Shown here one piece after another: positions 40,620 to 48,634 of a stretch of 64,000 bases of DNA. The DNA comes from Neisseria zoodegmatis (GTDB taxonomy: Bacteria; Pseudomonadota; Gammaproteobacteria; Burkholderiales; Neisseriaceae). Both the position numbers and the translations under genes were made by a program. The DNA is taken from NCBI RefSeq assembly GCF_900187305.1, contig NZ_LT906434.1, positions 2,232,001-2,296,000 of the forward strand, given 5' to 3'. Below the pieces are notes generated by a model that had not been told where the DNA came from, searched no databases, and saw only the letters and a list, made by a program, of their open reading frames with translations. Numbering within the stretch: position 1 is the first letter of the stretch; every line of letters begins with the position of its first letter.

Positions 40620-40638
40620 CTTAATGATTTTAATTATC
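40620..40638 (-). promoter_or_regulatory. Fur-box-like site before iron transport operon
   Basis: Reverse-strand GATAATTAAAATCATTAAG matches the classical 19-base Fur box at 15 positions by eye. It lies 22 bases upstream of the binding protein A ATG, where a repressor would block transcription. Predicts iron-repressed expression of 40,597-36,252. Confidence 0.65.
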
Positions 40639-40656
40639 ATATCTAGGATGCTATAA

Positions 40657-40684
40657 AGGCCGTCTGAAAAGTTTCAGACGGCCT
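40657..40684. repeat. Inverted DUS pair upstream of iron operon
   Basis: AGGCCGTCTGAAA and its complement around a 2-base centre. It stands between the rho terminator and the Fur site; no gene ends toward it from the left, so it is best called an uptake repeat. Confidence 0.6.
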
Positions 40685-40832
40685 GAATCTTTTGTTGATG
40701 GCTCAGACAGGATGGCCTTTTTAAAAGTTCCGCAACATCAGACTACAAACACAAAATCTCATCAAATGTTTGTTTAGACAAGGTATTTTGCTCTTCACAT
40801 CTTACACCGGCTCAGGTTTGTAACGGCCAAAC

Positions 40833-40864
40833 AAAAGCTGCCCGAAAACCTTCGGGCAGCTTTT
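40833..40864 (-). terminator. Terminator of rho
   Basis: AAAAGCTGCCCGAA-4-TTCGGGCAGCTTTT, a 14-bp perfect stem, 18 bases past the rho stop on the reverse strand. Confidence 0.92.
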
Positions 40865-40881
40865 CCACATAAAACTACTGA

Positions 40882-42141
40882 TCATTTACCGCGCATCAAC
40901 TCAAAGAAATCGTTGTTGTCTTTGGAAGCTTTGAGCTTGCCCACCAAAAACTCGGTGGCTTCGATCTCGTCCATCGGATGCAGGAATTTGCGCAGCAGCC
41001 ACATGCGTTGGAGCTGGTCGTTCGGCACCAACAACTCTTCGCGGCGCGTGCCGGATTTGTTGATATTAATCGCCGGGAACAGGCGTTTTTCAGACATACG
41101 GCGGTCGAGGTGCAGTTCCATATTGCCGGTGCCTTTAAATTCTTCGTAAATCACATCGTCCATACGGCTGCCGGTTTCCACCAACGCAGTAGCGATAATC
41201 GTTAAAGAACCACCCTCTTCCACATTACGCGCGGCACCGAAAAAGCGTTTCGGACGGTGCAGCGCATTGGCATCGACACCGCCGGTCAGGATTTTGCCCG
41301 AAGCCGGCACCACGGTATTGTAGGCGCGCGCCAAGCGGGTGATCGAATCGAGCAGAATCACCACGTCTTTTTTATGCTCGACCATGCGTTTGGCTTTTTC
41401 CAACACCATTTCAGCCACTTGAACGTGGCGGGTGGCCGGCTCGTCAAACGTGGACGACACCACTTCGCCGCGCACGCTGCGCGACATTTCAGTTACTTCT
41501 TCGGGACGTTCGTCAATCAGCAAAACAATCAGTTCGACTTCGGGATAATTGGCGGTAATGGCGTGGGCGATGTTTTGCAGCATCACGGTTTTACCGGTCT
41601 TCGGCGGAGCGACAAGCAAGGCGCGCTGACCGCGGCCGATAGGGGAAACGAGATCGATGGCGCGGCTGGTAATGTTTTCTTCGGCTTTGATGTCGCGCTC
41701 GAGTTTGAGTTGTTTGGTGGGGAAAAGCGGGGTTAAGTTTTCAAAGAGGATTTTGTGTTTGCAGACTTCGGGTTTGTCGCCGTTGATGCTGTCTAAACGC
41801 ACGAGAGCGAAATAGCGTTCGTTGTCTTTGGGTACGCGCACGCTGCCTTCGATGGTGTCGCCGGTGTGCAGGTTAAAGCGGCGGATTTGGCTGGGTGAAA
41901 CGTAAATATCGTCGGGGCCTGCCAGATAAGAAGTGTCGGCACTGCGTAAGAAGCCGAAGCCGTCGGGCAAAATTTCCAAGGTGCCGGAGCAGGTGAAGGA
42001 TTCGCCCTGCTTCATCAGTTGGCGCACGATGGCGAATACTAGGTCTTGTTTGCGCAGGCGGTTGGCATTTTCAATGCCGTGTTGTTCTGCCATTTCCAAA
42101 AGTTTGGAAATGTGCTGGGTTTGTAGTTCAGAAACGTGCAT
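40882..42141 (-). CDS. rho: Transcription termination factor Rho
   Basis: 419-residue hexameric RNA-dependent ATPase. N-terminal helical domain, RNA-binding cold-shock-like domain with [29 protein letters not shown], Walker [11 protein letters not shown], Walker [17 protein letters not shown] and Q-loop [16 protein letters not shown]. Full family length. Upstream leader is AT-rich with a small palindrome (ATTAATTTTTAATTAA). Own strong terminator. Confidence 0.98.
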   Translation of the reverse strand: MHVSELQTQHISKLLEMAEQHGIENANRLRKQDLVFAIVRQLMKQGESFTCSGTLEILPDGFGFLRSADTSYLAGPDDIYVSPSQIRRFNLHTGDTIEGSVRVPKDNERYFALVRLDSINGDKPEVCKHKILFENLTPLFPTKQLKLERDIKAEENITSRAIDLVSPIGRGQRALLVAPPKTGKTVMLQNIAHAITANYPEVELIVLLIDERPEEVTEMSRSVRGEVVSSTFDEPATRHVQVAEMVLEKAKRMVEHKKDVVILLDSITRLARAYNTVVPASGKILTGGVDANALHRPKRFFGAARNVEEGGSLTIIATALVETGSRMDDVIYEEFKGTGNMELHLDRRMSEKRLFPAININKSGTRREELLVPNDQLQRMWLLRKFLHPMDEIEATEFLVGKLKASKDNNDFFELMRGK

Positions 42142-42611
42142 GATAATTAATTTTTAATTAAATGATTGAGATAGATAGTATTGATTGCGACGGCGAAGTG
42201 CCGAAAGGCCGTCTGAAATTCAAGATATGTCGGAGATTCGATTGCCGGAACGGCAGAATAGAACGACAAGATGCTTGTCGGGGTTGAATTGTAGGGAGTT
42301 AGATTGTAGGTGTCAAATGGATTTATGGCGGTAAAGCTTGGGTTTCGGGCATGAGAGAGGCCGTCTGAAACTGAAACGGGCAACCTGCCTTCACCATTCC
42401 TACCCGGCATACATTTGCCGCCGCCATAAACATAAGGCATATCCATGCCTGAAAATCTTTGTCGGCATTTTTCAGACGGCCTCTGCATTTTTTGATGTTT
42501 ATTCCCGACAGCATGCACCGATACGGCTATAATAACTGCTAGTTATCATTAAAATATTCTGCCGCTTCCATGTGAGCAGTCGGCCCAACGTTTTACTTCA
42601 TTGCAACCATC
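42142..42611. other. Intergenic region between rho and the Kef-type antiporter
   Basis: 470 bases with divergent leaders and no supported gene. It holds DUS copies near 42,209, 42,358 and 42,472. A + strand promoter candidate for the antiporter is CCGACA (42,505-42,510), 17-base spacer, TATAAT (42,528-42,533). Confidence 0.55.
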
Positions 42612-44603
42612 ATGCACCATATTTCTCTCGCCCCCATCGTTATCGTATTACTCGTTGCCGTGATTGCGGTGATTTTCTGCCGCAAGTACAACATTCCTTC
42701 TATGCTGGGCTATCTGCTGGCCGGCTTTTTGGCCGGCCCCGGCGTGCTGCATCTGATTCCGAAAAACGAAGCCACCGATTATTTGGGCGAAATCGGTATC
42801 GTATTTTTGATGTTCAGCATCGGTTTGGAGTTTTCGCTTTCCAAACTGAAAGCCATGCGTCGTTTGGTATTCGGGCTGGGCGGTATGCAGATCGTGCTGA
42901 CCATCGCCGCTGTGATGGTAATTTTGATGGCCACAGGCACCACGTTCAACTGGGCCTTTGCCGTGGCCGGTGCGCTGGCTATGTCGTCCACCGCCATCGT
43001 CAGCCGCATCTTGGCCGAAAAAACCGAATTGGGGCAAACCCACGGCCAAATGGCAATGGGCGTGTTGCTGATGCAGGATATTGCCGTTGTACCGCTGATG
43101 ATTCTGCTGCCCGCACTGGCCGGCGGCAACAGCGGTAATTTATGGCTGGAATTGGTGCTGGCCGCGCTGAAAATGATTGTGACTTTAGGCGTGCTGTTTT
43201 TCGTAGGCAGCCGCATCATGACGCCGTGGTTCCGCCTCGTCGCCAAACGCAAATCATCCGAACTCTTCATGATCAACGTGCTGTTGGTCACGCTCGGTGT
43301 AGCCTACTTGACCGAATTAGAAGGCTTGTCGCTGGCTTTGGGCGCATTTGTGGCAGGTATGCTGCTCTCCGAAACCGAATACCGCTTTCAGGTTGAAGAC
43401 GACATCCGCCCGTTCCGCGACATTCTGCTCGGCTTCTTCTTCATTACCGTCGGCATGAAGCTCGACATCCAAGCCTTAATCAACAGCTGGCCTTTGGTGC
43501 TGACGCTGCTCGGCTTGCTGATTGTCTTAAAAGCGCTTATCGTTTTCGCCATCGCCTTCCGCATGAAACACTCTACTGCCGACAGCCTCAAAGCCGCTTT
43601 ATATCTGGCTCAAGGCGGGGAATTCGGTTTCGTGATCTTAGCCATTTCCAGCAAAATCAACATGGTTTCGCTTGAATTGGAACAAGCCGCCACCGCCGCC
43701 GTGCTGCTTTCGATGGTCATCGCCCCCTTTATCTTAAACAGCAGCGACAAATTGGTCGGCAGATGGGTAAAATCAAGTTGGGATATGAAAGCCGTCGATC
43801 TGCAAAACATGCTGATTGCCGCCATGAACCAATCGAACCACGCCCTTATCATCGGCTACGGCCGCGGCGGTCAAACCATCGGCCGTATTTTGGCGGCGGA
43901 GAACATCCCCTACTACGCACTTGACCTCGATGCCGAGCGCGTACGCGTTGCCCGCAGCGCCGGCGAACCCGTTTCTTTCGGCGATGCCAAGCGGTGCGAA
44001 GTGCTCGAAGCCGCCGGCTTGAACCGAGCCAGCATGGTTATCATCACCCTCAACAACATGCACGAAACCCAGCATGTGCTCGACAACATCATGAGTGCGC
44101 GCCCCACCATGCCGGTATATGTGCGCGCCATCAGCGATGATTATCTGCAAAAATTTACCCAAATCGGCGCCGAAGAAGTGGTGTCAGACACCAAAGAAAC
44201 CAGCCTTGCCTTGGCTTCATACGCACTTTTGCAATCCGGCCTGCCCTATCAGAAAGTTTCCCAAATTATTTTGAACATCCGCCGCAGCCGCTATGCCATG
44301 GTGTCGGATTTATTCAGCGGCAGCGATGATTCCGAAAACGTCGACGATGAAAACAGCCACATCACCCGCCATGCGTTTGCCCTGACAAACGAAGCCTATA
44401 TCGTCGGCAAACATACCGATGCCCTGCCCCTGCATCAATTGAATATCAAATTACTGTTTGTACGCCGGCACACGCACCGCATTCAAGATTTTGAAGAGGA
44501 TTTCCTGTTTGAACCCAACGACATCTTGATTGTTGCCGGACACAAAGAAAAAATAATTTCGTTTGAAAACTGGTGCCTACAAGGAAACTCGACATTTCCT
44601 TAA
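42612..44603 (+). CDS. Monovalent cation:proton antiporter, KefB/YbaL (CPA2) type
   Basis: 663 residues. An N-terminal Na+/H+ exchanger domain with about 12 membrane segments (1-390) shows GYLLAGFLAGPGVL, GIVFLMFSIGLEFSLSKL and LAQGGEFGFVILAI. It is followed by an RCK_N (TrkA-N) domain, HALIIGYGRGGQTIGRIL (~405), then RCK_C ending PNDILIVAGHKEKI. RCK domains gate K+ efflux by NAD(H) or glutathione adducts in Kef. Whether this is Kef or a YbaL-like relative cannot be settled by eye; no KefF/KefG ancillary gene is adjacent. Confidence 0.88.
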   Translation: MHHISLAPIVIVLLVAVIAVIFCRKYNIPSMLGYLLAGFLAGPGVLHLIPKNEATDYLGEIGIVFLMFSIGLEFSLSKLKAMRRLVFGLGGMQIVLTIAAVMVILMATGTTFNWAFAVAGALAMSSTAIVSRILAEKTELGQTHGQMAMGVLLMQDIAVVPLMILLPALAGGNSGNLWLELVLAALKMIVTLGVLFFVGSRIMTPWFRLVAKRKSSELFMINVLLVTLGVAYLTELEGLSLALGAFVAGMLLSETEYRFQVEDDIRPFRDILLGFFFITVGMKLDIQALINSWPLVLTLLGLLIVLKALIVFAIAFRMKHSTADSLKAALYLAQGGEFGFVILAISSKINMVSLELEQAATAAVLLSMVIAPFILNSSDKLVGRWVKSSWDMKAVDLQNMLIAAMNQSNHALIIGYGRGGQTIGRILAAENIPYYALDLDAERVRVARSAGEPVSFGDAKRCEVLEAAGLNRASMVIITLNNMHETQHVLDNIMSARPTMPVYVRAISDDYLQKFTQIGAEEVVSDTKETSLALASYALLQSGLPYQKVSQIILNIRRSRYAMVSDLFSGSDDSENVDDENSHITRHAFALTNEAYIVGKHTDALPLHQLNIKLLFVRRHTHRIQDFEEDFLFEPNDILIVAGHKEKIISFENWCLQGNSTFP

Positions 44604-44611
44604 AAAAACAC

Positions 44612-44640
44612 TTGCACCACAGACTGAGATTTGGTTTAAT
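44612..44640 (+). promoter_or_regulatory. Promoter of tRNA-Val/tRNA-Asp
   Basis: TTGCAC (44,612-44,617), 17-base spacer, TTTAAT (44,635-44,640), about 20 bases before tRNA-Val. Confidence 0.65.
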
Positions 44641-44659
44641 CACGTTCTCGCAACGACAC

Positions 44660-44735
44660 GGGTGATTAGCTCAGTTGGTAGAGCGTCTGCCTTACAAGCA
44701 GAATGTCGGCGGTTCGACTCCGTCATCACCCACCA
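44660..44735 (+). tRNA. tRNA-Val (anticodon TAC)
   Basis: 76 bases with encoded CCA. Acceptor GGGTGAT/ATCACCC, D arm AGCTCAGTTGGTAGAGC, anticodon loop CTTACAA (TAC), T arm TTCGACT loop. First of a two-tRNA transcript. Confidence 0.97.
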
Positions 44736-44747
44736 AGTTTCTTGTGC

Positions 44748-44824
44748 GGAGTGGTAGTTCAGTTGGTTAGAATACCGGCCTGTCACGCCGGGGGTCGCGG
44801 GTTCGAGCCCCGTCCACTCCGCCA
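44748..44824 (+). tRNA. tRNA-Asp (anticodon GTC)
   Basis: 77 bases with encoded CCA. Acceptor GGAGTGG/CCACTCC, D arm AGTTCAGTTGGTTAGAAT, anticodon loop CTGTCAC (GTC), T arm GCGGG-TTCGAGC-CCCGT. 12 bases after tRNA-Val. Confidence 0.97.
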
Positions 44825-44831
44825 AATATTT

Positions 44832-44871
44832 AACAAAACAGCACAGATTTTTCTGTGCTGTTTTGTTTTTT
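44832..44871 (+). terminator. Terminator of tRNA-Val/tRNA-Asp
   Basis: AAAACAGCACAGA-short loop-TCTGTGCTGTTTT followed by GTTTTTT, 7 bases after tRNA-Asp. Confidence 0.92.
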
Positions 44872-45219
44872 AGCCTCATTTCAGACATGGGCAATTGCCG
44901 CTTTCTAACATTTAGCCGACTGCTTCGACAAATATTTAAATCGTGAACAGATATTTAAATCGTGCGTATTAACTCACTTGACCGTTTGCCTACATCATAA
45001 AAATGAGGCCGTCTGAAAAACTATTTTCAGACGGCCTCAATCCTTAGGTTCTATCAACACCGCAAATAAGCTATTCTTCACAGCATATTAATATGAGTGC
45101 TCTATAAAATTTCATCTATCCATCACATTTCCATAAAAAATCCCACCGCACATCAAAGCATACCTTCCTTCCCTTCATCCGCTATAATGCCCGCTTTCTA
45201 CAAACCATCTCCAACGCTT
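44872..45219. other. AT-rich intergenic region after tRNA-Asp
   Basis: About 350 bases. It has a 14-base direct repeat ATATTTAAATCGTG at 44,932-44,945 and 44,951-44,964, an inverted DUS pair at 45,005-45,038, and TATAAT at 45,183-45,188, a candidate -10 for the following gene. No coding sequence supported. Confidence 0.6.
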
Positions 45220-45471
45220 ATGAACGCCCGCAAAACCTATCTGCTCGGCATCGCCTTTTTTACCTTGCTATTCATGGCTTTAGTATTGCTGGGAAGCTGG
45301 CTGCTCTCGATTGAAAGCAAACAGTTTGCCGTCGCCAGCTTTTTATTTGCGTTTGCCGCCGTGTTCGGTCAGATTGCCTGTCTCGCCCTCTATATCCGCC
45401 AAGTGGCACGGAACAAAGCCATCCAAGCCGCGCGTATGCAGGCGGAACAACAGGAAAACAAACATGTTTAA
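45220..45471 (+). CDS. Small inner-membrane protein upstream of rdgB
   Basis: 83 residues from MNARKTYLLG at 45,220, 32 bases after a TATAAT. The frame is open upstream to 45,097, but the -10 box falls inside that part. Two membrane segments (~9-31 and ~37-60) with a basic, Gln-rich cytoplasmic tail (ARMQAEQQENKHV). Its end overlaps the rdgB start by 8 bases, so the two are translationally coupled. Function unknown. Confidence 0.75.
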   Translation: MNARKTYLLGIAFFTLLFMALVLLGSWLLSIESKQFAVASFLFAFAAVFGQIACLALYIRQVARNKAIQAARMQAEQQENKHV

Positions 45472-46072
45472 GCAAATCGTTTTGGCCAGCGGCAATGCCG
45501 GCAAGCTCAAAGAATTTACCCGCTGGTTTGCAGGCCGCCATATCGAAGTGCTGCCGCAATCCGCATTCAACGTGCCCGAATGCCCCGAACCGCACGTTAC
45601 CTTTATCGAAAACGCCATCGCCAAAGCGCGCCATGCCTGCAAACACAGCGGCAAACCGGCATTGGCCGACGACAGCGGCATCTGTGCACCTGCTTTGGGT
45701 GGCGCGCCCGGCGTTTATTCGGCACGCTTCGCCGGCGAAAACCCGAAATCCGATGCCGCCAACAATGCCAAATTGTCTGCCGAACTGGCCGACAAGACCG
45801 ATCAAAGCTGCTATTACGTTTGCGTGCTGGTTTTGGTGCGCCATGAAAACGATCCGCAGCCGATTATCGCCGAAGGCATCTGGCGCGGCGTTTGGCAGCA
45901 GCAGGCGGCGGGGGAAAACGGCTTCGGCTACGACCCGCATTTTTACCTGCCCGAGTTGGGCTGCACCGCCGCCGAACTTGACCCCGATACCAAAAACCGC
46001 CTCAGCCACCGCGGGTTGGCATTAGAAGAATTAAAGAAAAAGATAGATTTGCTGTATCCCGACAATCCATAA
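45464..46072 (+). CDS. rdgB: XTP/dITP pyrophosphatase (RdgB/HAM1)
   Basis: 202 residues from MFKQIVLASGNAGKLKEF; the frame opens earlier but overlaps the membrane protein. House-cleaning enzyme that hydrolyses non-canonical purine triphosphates (ITP, dITP, XTP). Motifs: SGNAGKLKEF (9-18), ENAIAKARHA, ALADDSGICAPALGGAPGVYSARFAG, GENGFGYDPHFYLPELG and LSHRGLAL. Full length. Confidence 0.94.
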   Translation: MFKQIVLASGNAGKLKEFTRWFAGRHIEVLPQSAFNVPECPEPHVTFIENAIAKARHACKHSGKPALADDSGICAPALGGAPGVYSARFAGENPKSDAANNAKLSAELADKTDQSCYYVCVLVLVRHENDPQPIIAEGIWRGVWQQQAAGENGFGYDPHFYLPELGCTAAELDPDTKNRLSHRGLALEELKKKIDLLYPDNP

Positions 46073-46104
46073 AACTATAAAAACAGGCCGTCTGAAAACT
46101 TATC

Positions 46105-46605
46105 ATGACTCCGAAGCAAATTACTACTATCGTTATCCGTTTACTGATTTTTTATTCGTTTTTGCGCTTTGTAGGCGTTTCTTTTTCTTCAATATTAGCG
46201 CATGTAGAAATTATTTTACGGGAGGAAGATGCCGTTTATCTGCTCTTGCTGGAAATAGTGCTTTTCTTTGTTTGGATTGCCGTATGGGGACTATTGTGGA
46301 AATTTGCACCGCGCATTGCCGAAAAAGTTTTGCCCGCATACAGCGAAGAGAAGGTAAATATGCCTCAAAGCCCTGCCCTGTGGTTAAACACCGGATTGGT
46401 TTTGATGGGGATATGGATGGCAGTTCCGGCTCTAGCCAATTTGAGCATCGATCTTTACTATGCTTTTGCGGCTACGGTCTCAATCGGCACAAGCACCGTT
46501 TCTTCACGGGCTATTACATACAACGGCATAACCATGATTTGCGGGCTGGCCTTATGCCTAAAACCGACTTTATTTAGTAAGCTCATTCGAAAAGTGGCTT
46601 CGTAA
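46105..46605 (+). CDS. Small membrane protein, paralogue 1
   Basis: 166 residues with about four membrane segments. It starts MTPKQITTIVIRLLIFYSFLRF and has WGLLWKFAPRIAEKVLP, SPALWLNTGLVLMGIWMAVPALANL and a C-terminal LTFSKLIRK-like end (PTLFSKLIRKVAS). The following gene is a divergent paralogue with the same plan. No known domain recognised. Downstream of rdgB by 32 bases, including a DUS. Confidence 0.75.
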   Translation: MTPKQITTIVIRLLIFYSFLRFVGVSFSSILAHVEIILREEDAVYLLLLEIVLFFVWIAVWGLLWKFAPRIAEKVLPAYSEEKVNMPQSPALWLNTGLVLMGIWMAVPALANLSIDLYYAFAATVSIGTSTVSSRAITYNGITMICGLALCLKPTLFSKLIRKVAS

Positions 46606-46615
46606 TATTTTTGAT

Positions 46616-46657
46616 GAGGCCGTCTGAAAACCCCATATTCACTTTTCAGACGGCCTC
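46616..46657. terminator. Inverted DUS pair between the membrane-protein paralogues
   Basis: GAGGCCGTCTGAAAA and its complement around CCCCATATTCAC-type centre, 10 bases after the first paralogue. Confidence 0.65.
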
Positions 46658-46701
46658 CAAGCACTTACTCGTTTTTCAAATAAATATTCAGAAAATTTGC
46701 T

Positions 46702-47193
46702 ATGTCTCCCAAACAAATATTGATTGTTGCCATCCGTCTTTTTGTTATCGTGTGGTGTATCCATACCATCAATTCAGGATTTGTCGGTATGAATGCTTTT
46801 GATGGAAACTTCTCACCTTGGCAAATGGTTCCTCTTTATCTCGTCTATGCGGTCTGCTGGCTGGTGCTGTGGTTTTTTCCGGCTACGATTGCCAATATTC
46901 TGCTGCCCCAAGTCCAACAGGAACAACAAATCATGCCCAAACACCCTGCACCGTGGCTGACGACAGGCATTATCCTGATCGGTATTTTGACATTGTCCAA
47001 CGCATTGAGAGACGGCATTTATTGGTTCAGCCTTTACCAAGCGTTTACCAATACTTATCAAACAGATGTATGGAAGATGCTTTCTGCCGATCAATCGTCG
47101 GCCATTATCATGACGGCGGCTGAACTCGTTATCGGCCTCATATTGGTTTTCCGCGCACCACAAATCAACCGCCTGATTCAAAAAGCTTTATAA
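46702..47193 (+). CDS. Small membrane protein, paralogue 2
   Basis: 163 residues, same layout as the preceding gene: MSPKQILIVAIRLFVIVWCI, LVLWFFPATIANILLP, HPAPWLTTGIILIGILTLSNALRDGIYWF and a closing RAPQINRLIQKAL. Four predicted membrane segments. The pair presumably arose by tandem duplication. hemW starts 6 bases after its stop. Function unknown. Confidence 0.75.
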   Translation: MSPKQILIVAIRLFVIVWCIHTINSGFVGMNAFDGNFSPWQMVPLYLVYAVCWLVLWFFPATIANILLPQVQQEQQIMPKHPAPWLTTGIILIGILTLSNALRDGIYWFSLYQAFTNTYQTDVWKMLSADQSSAIIMTAAELVIGLILVFRAPQINRLIQKAL

Positions 47194-47199
47194 AAATTC

Positions 47200-48375
47200 A
47201 TGTCTCAAATCACTTTTTCCCAACCCGGCTACCTTACCGCCCTGCCCCCCTTATCGCTCTACATCCACATCCCGTGGTGCGTGCGCAAATGCCCGTATTG
47301 CGACTTCAACTCGCACCAAGCCAAGAGTGATTTGGCCGAACAAGCCTATGTTGATGCGCTGCTGGCCGACCTGCAAACCGAACTGCCCAACGTGTGGGGG
47401 CGGCCCGTCGAAACGATTTTTATCGGCGGCGGCACGCCCAGCCTGTTTCAGGCGGCCTCGATAGACCGTCTACTCAGCGGCATCCGTTCGCTTGTCAAGC
47501 TGCAACCGCAAGCCGAAATCACGCTCGAGGCCAATCCGGGCACGTTTGAAAAAGAGAAATTTCAAGGGTTTAAAGACGCAGGCATCACGCGGCTTTCTAT
47601 CGGCGTACAGAGTTTCAACGATGCCGCACTCGGCGCATTGGGGCGCATCCACAACCGCAGCGAAGCCCTGAATGCCATTGAAACCGCCCTCGGCCTGTTT
47701 GAAAAAGTGAACGTCGATATCATGTATGCGCTGCCGAACCAAACCGTTCAGACGGCCTTATCCGACATCCGCACCGCCATTGCCACCGGCGCAAGCCACA
47801 TCAGCGCCTACCATTTGACGATGGAGCCGAACACGCCCTTCGGCCATACACCGCCGAAAGGCCTGCCGCAAGACGAAACGGCGCAAGATATCGAAGATGC
47901 CGTTCACGCCGAGCTTTTAAGCGCAGGTTTCGAGCATTACGAAACTTCCGCCTTCGCCCGCCACAACCATCAATGCCGCCACAACCTCAATTATTGGCAG
48001 TTCGGCGACTACATCGGCATCGGTGCGGGCGCGCACGGCAAGATTTCCTACCCTACCCGCATCGAACGTACCATCCGCAAGCGCCATCCCAACGATTATC
48101 TCGCCGCCATGAAGAGCCACCCTGCCGATGCCATCGAACGCAAAACCGTGGCCGCCGAAGATTTGCCGTTCGAATTCATGATGAACGCGCTGCGCCTGAC
48201 CGACGGCGTGCCCGCCGCATGGCTGCAAGAGCGCACCGGCATCTCGCCCGCGCACATCGCCGCACAAATCCGCACCGCGCAACAGCAAGGGCTGCTGGAT
48301 ACCGACCCGCAATTTTTCAGGCCGACCGAACTGGGGCAGCGGTTCCTCAACGACTTGCTGCAATGTTTTTTATAA
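47200..48375 (+). CDS. hemW: Radical SAM haem chaperone HemW
   Basis: 391 residues. The radical SAM cluster motif CxxxCxxC is C27-C31-C34 in IPWCVRKCPYCDFNSH; the extra cysteine after the motif seen in true CPO (HemN) is replaced by Phe-Asn, as expected for HemW. GGGTPSLF and TLEANPGTFEKEKF are the SAM-binding strands. A C-terminal HemW-type HTH-like domain starts near 310. HemW inserts haem into respiratory proteins and is often misannotated as coproporphyrinogen oxidase. Confidence 0.93.
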   Translation: MSQITFSQPGYLTALPPLSLYIHIPWCVRKCPYCDFNSHQAKSDLAEQAYVDALLADLQTELPNVWGRPVETIFIGGGTPSLFQAASIDRLLSGIRSLVKLQPQAEITLEANPGTFEKEKFQGFKDAGITRLSIGVQSFNDAALGALGRIHNRSEALNAIETALGLFEKVNVDIMYALPNQTVQTALSDIRTAIATGASHISAYHLTMEPNTPFGHTPPKGLPQDETAQDIEDAVHAELLSAGFEHYETSAFARHNHQCRHNLNYWQFGDYIGIGAGAHGKISYPTRIERTIRKRHPNDYLAAMKSHPADAIERKTVAAEDLPFEFMMNALRLTDGVPAAWLQERTGISPAHIAAQIRTAQQQGLLDTDPQFFRPTELGQRFLNDLLQCFL

Positions 48376-48456
48376 AAGCGTTTGCCGAAGCTGAAGCGAA
48401 ACGAGGCCGTCTGAAAAAATCAAACGGCCTTAACGCAAGCACATCGTTGATATATA

Positions 48457-48489
48457 AAGTGTAAGCAGAATAACGGTCTGCTTACACTT
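48457..48489 (+). terminator. Hairpin terminator after hemW
   Basis: AAGTGTAAGCAGA-7-TCTGCTTACACTT perfect 13-bp stem followed by CATTTTTA. The upstream DUS-like pair at ~48,405-48,430 is degenerate (AAACGGCCTT). Confidence 0.75.
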
Positions 48490-48634
48490 CATTTTTACTT
48501 GCCGCCATATCAAGCACGCCGAAATATTCCCAAGCATAACGATTAATTTAAAAACAAACCGATTAACATCCGGCCAACAAGGCAAGCTGCGGCTCTCTTT
48601 ATAATGTCGTCAACATATTTATGAAAGTTAAACC

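Noticed and set aside
45097..45219. N-terminal extension of the small membrane protein before rdgB
   Set aside because: The TATAAT at 45,183-45,188 lies inside it, and the residues are Ser/His/Pro-rich without a signal or RBS.
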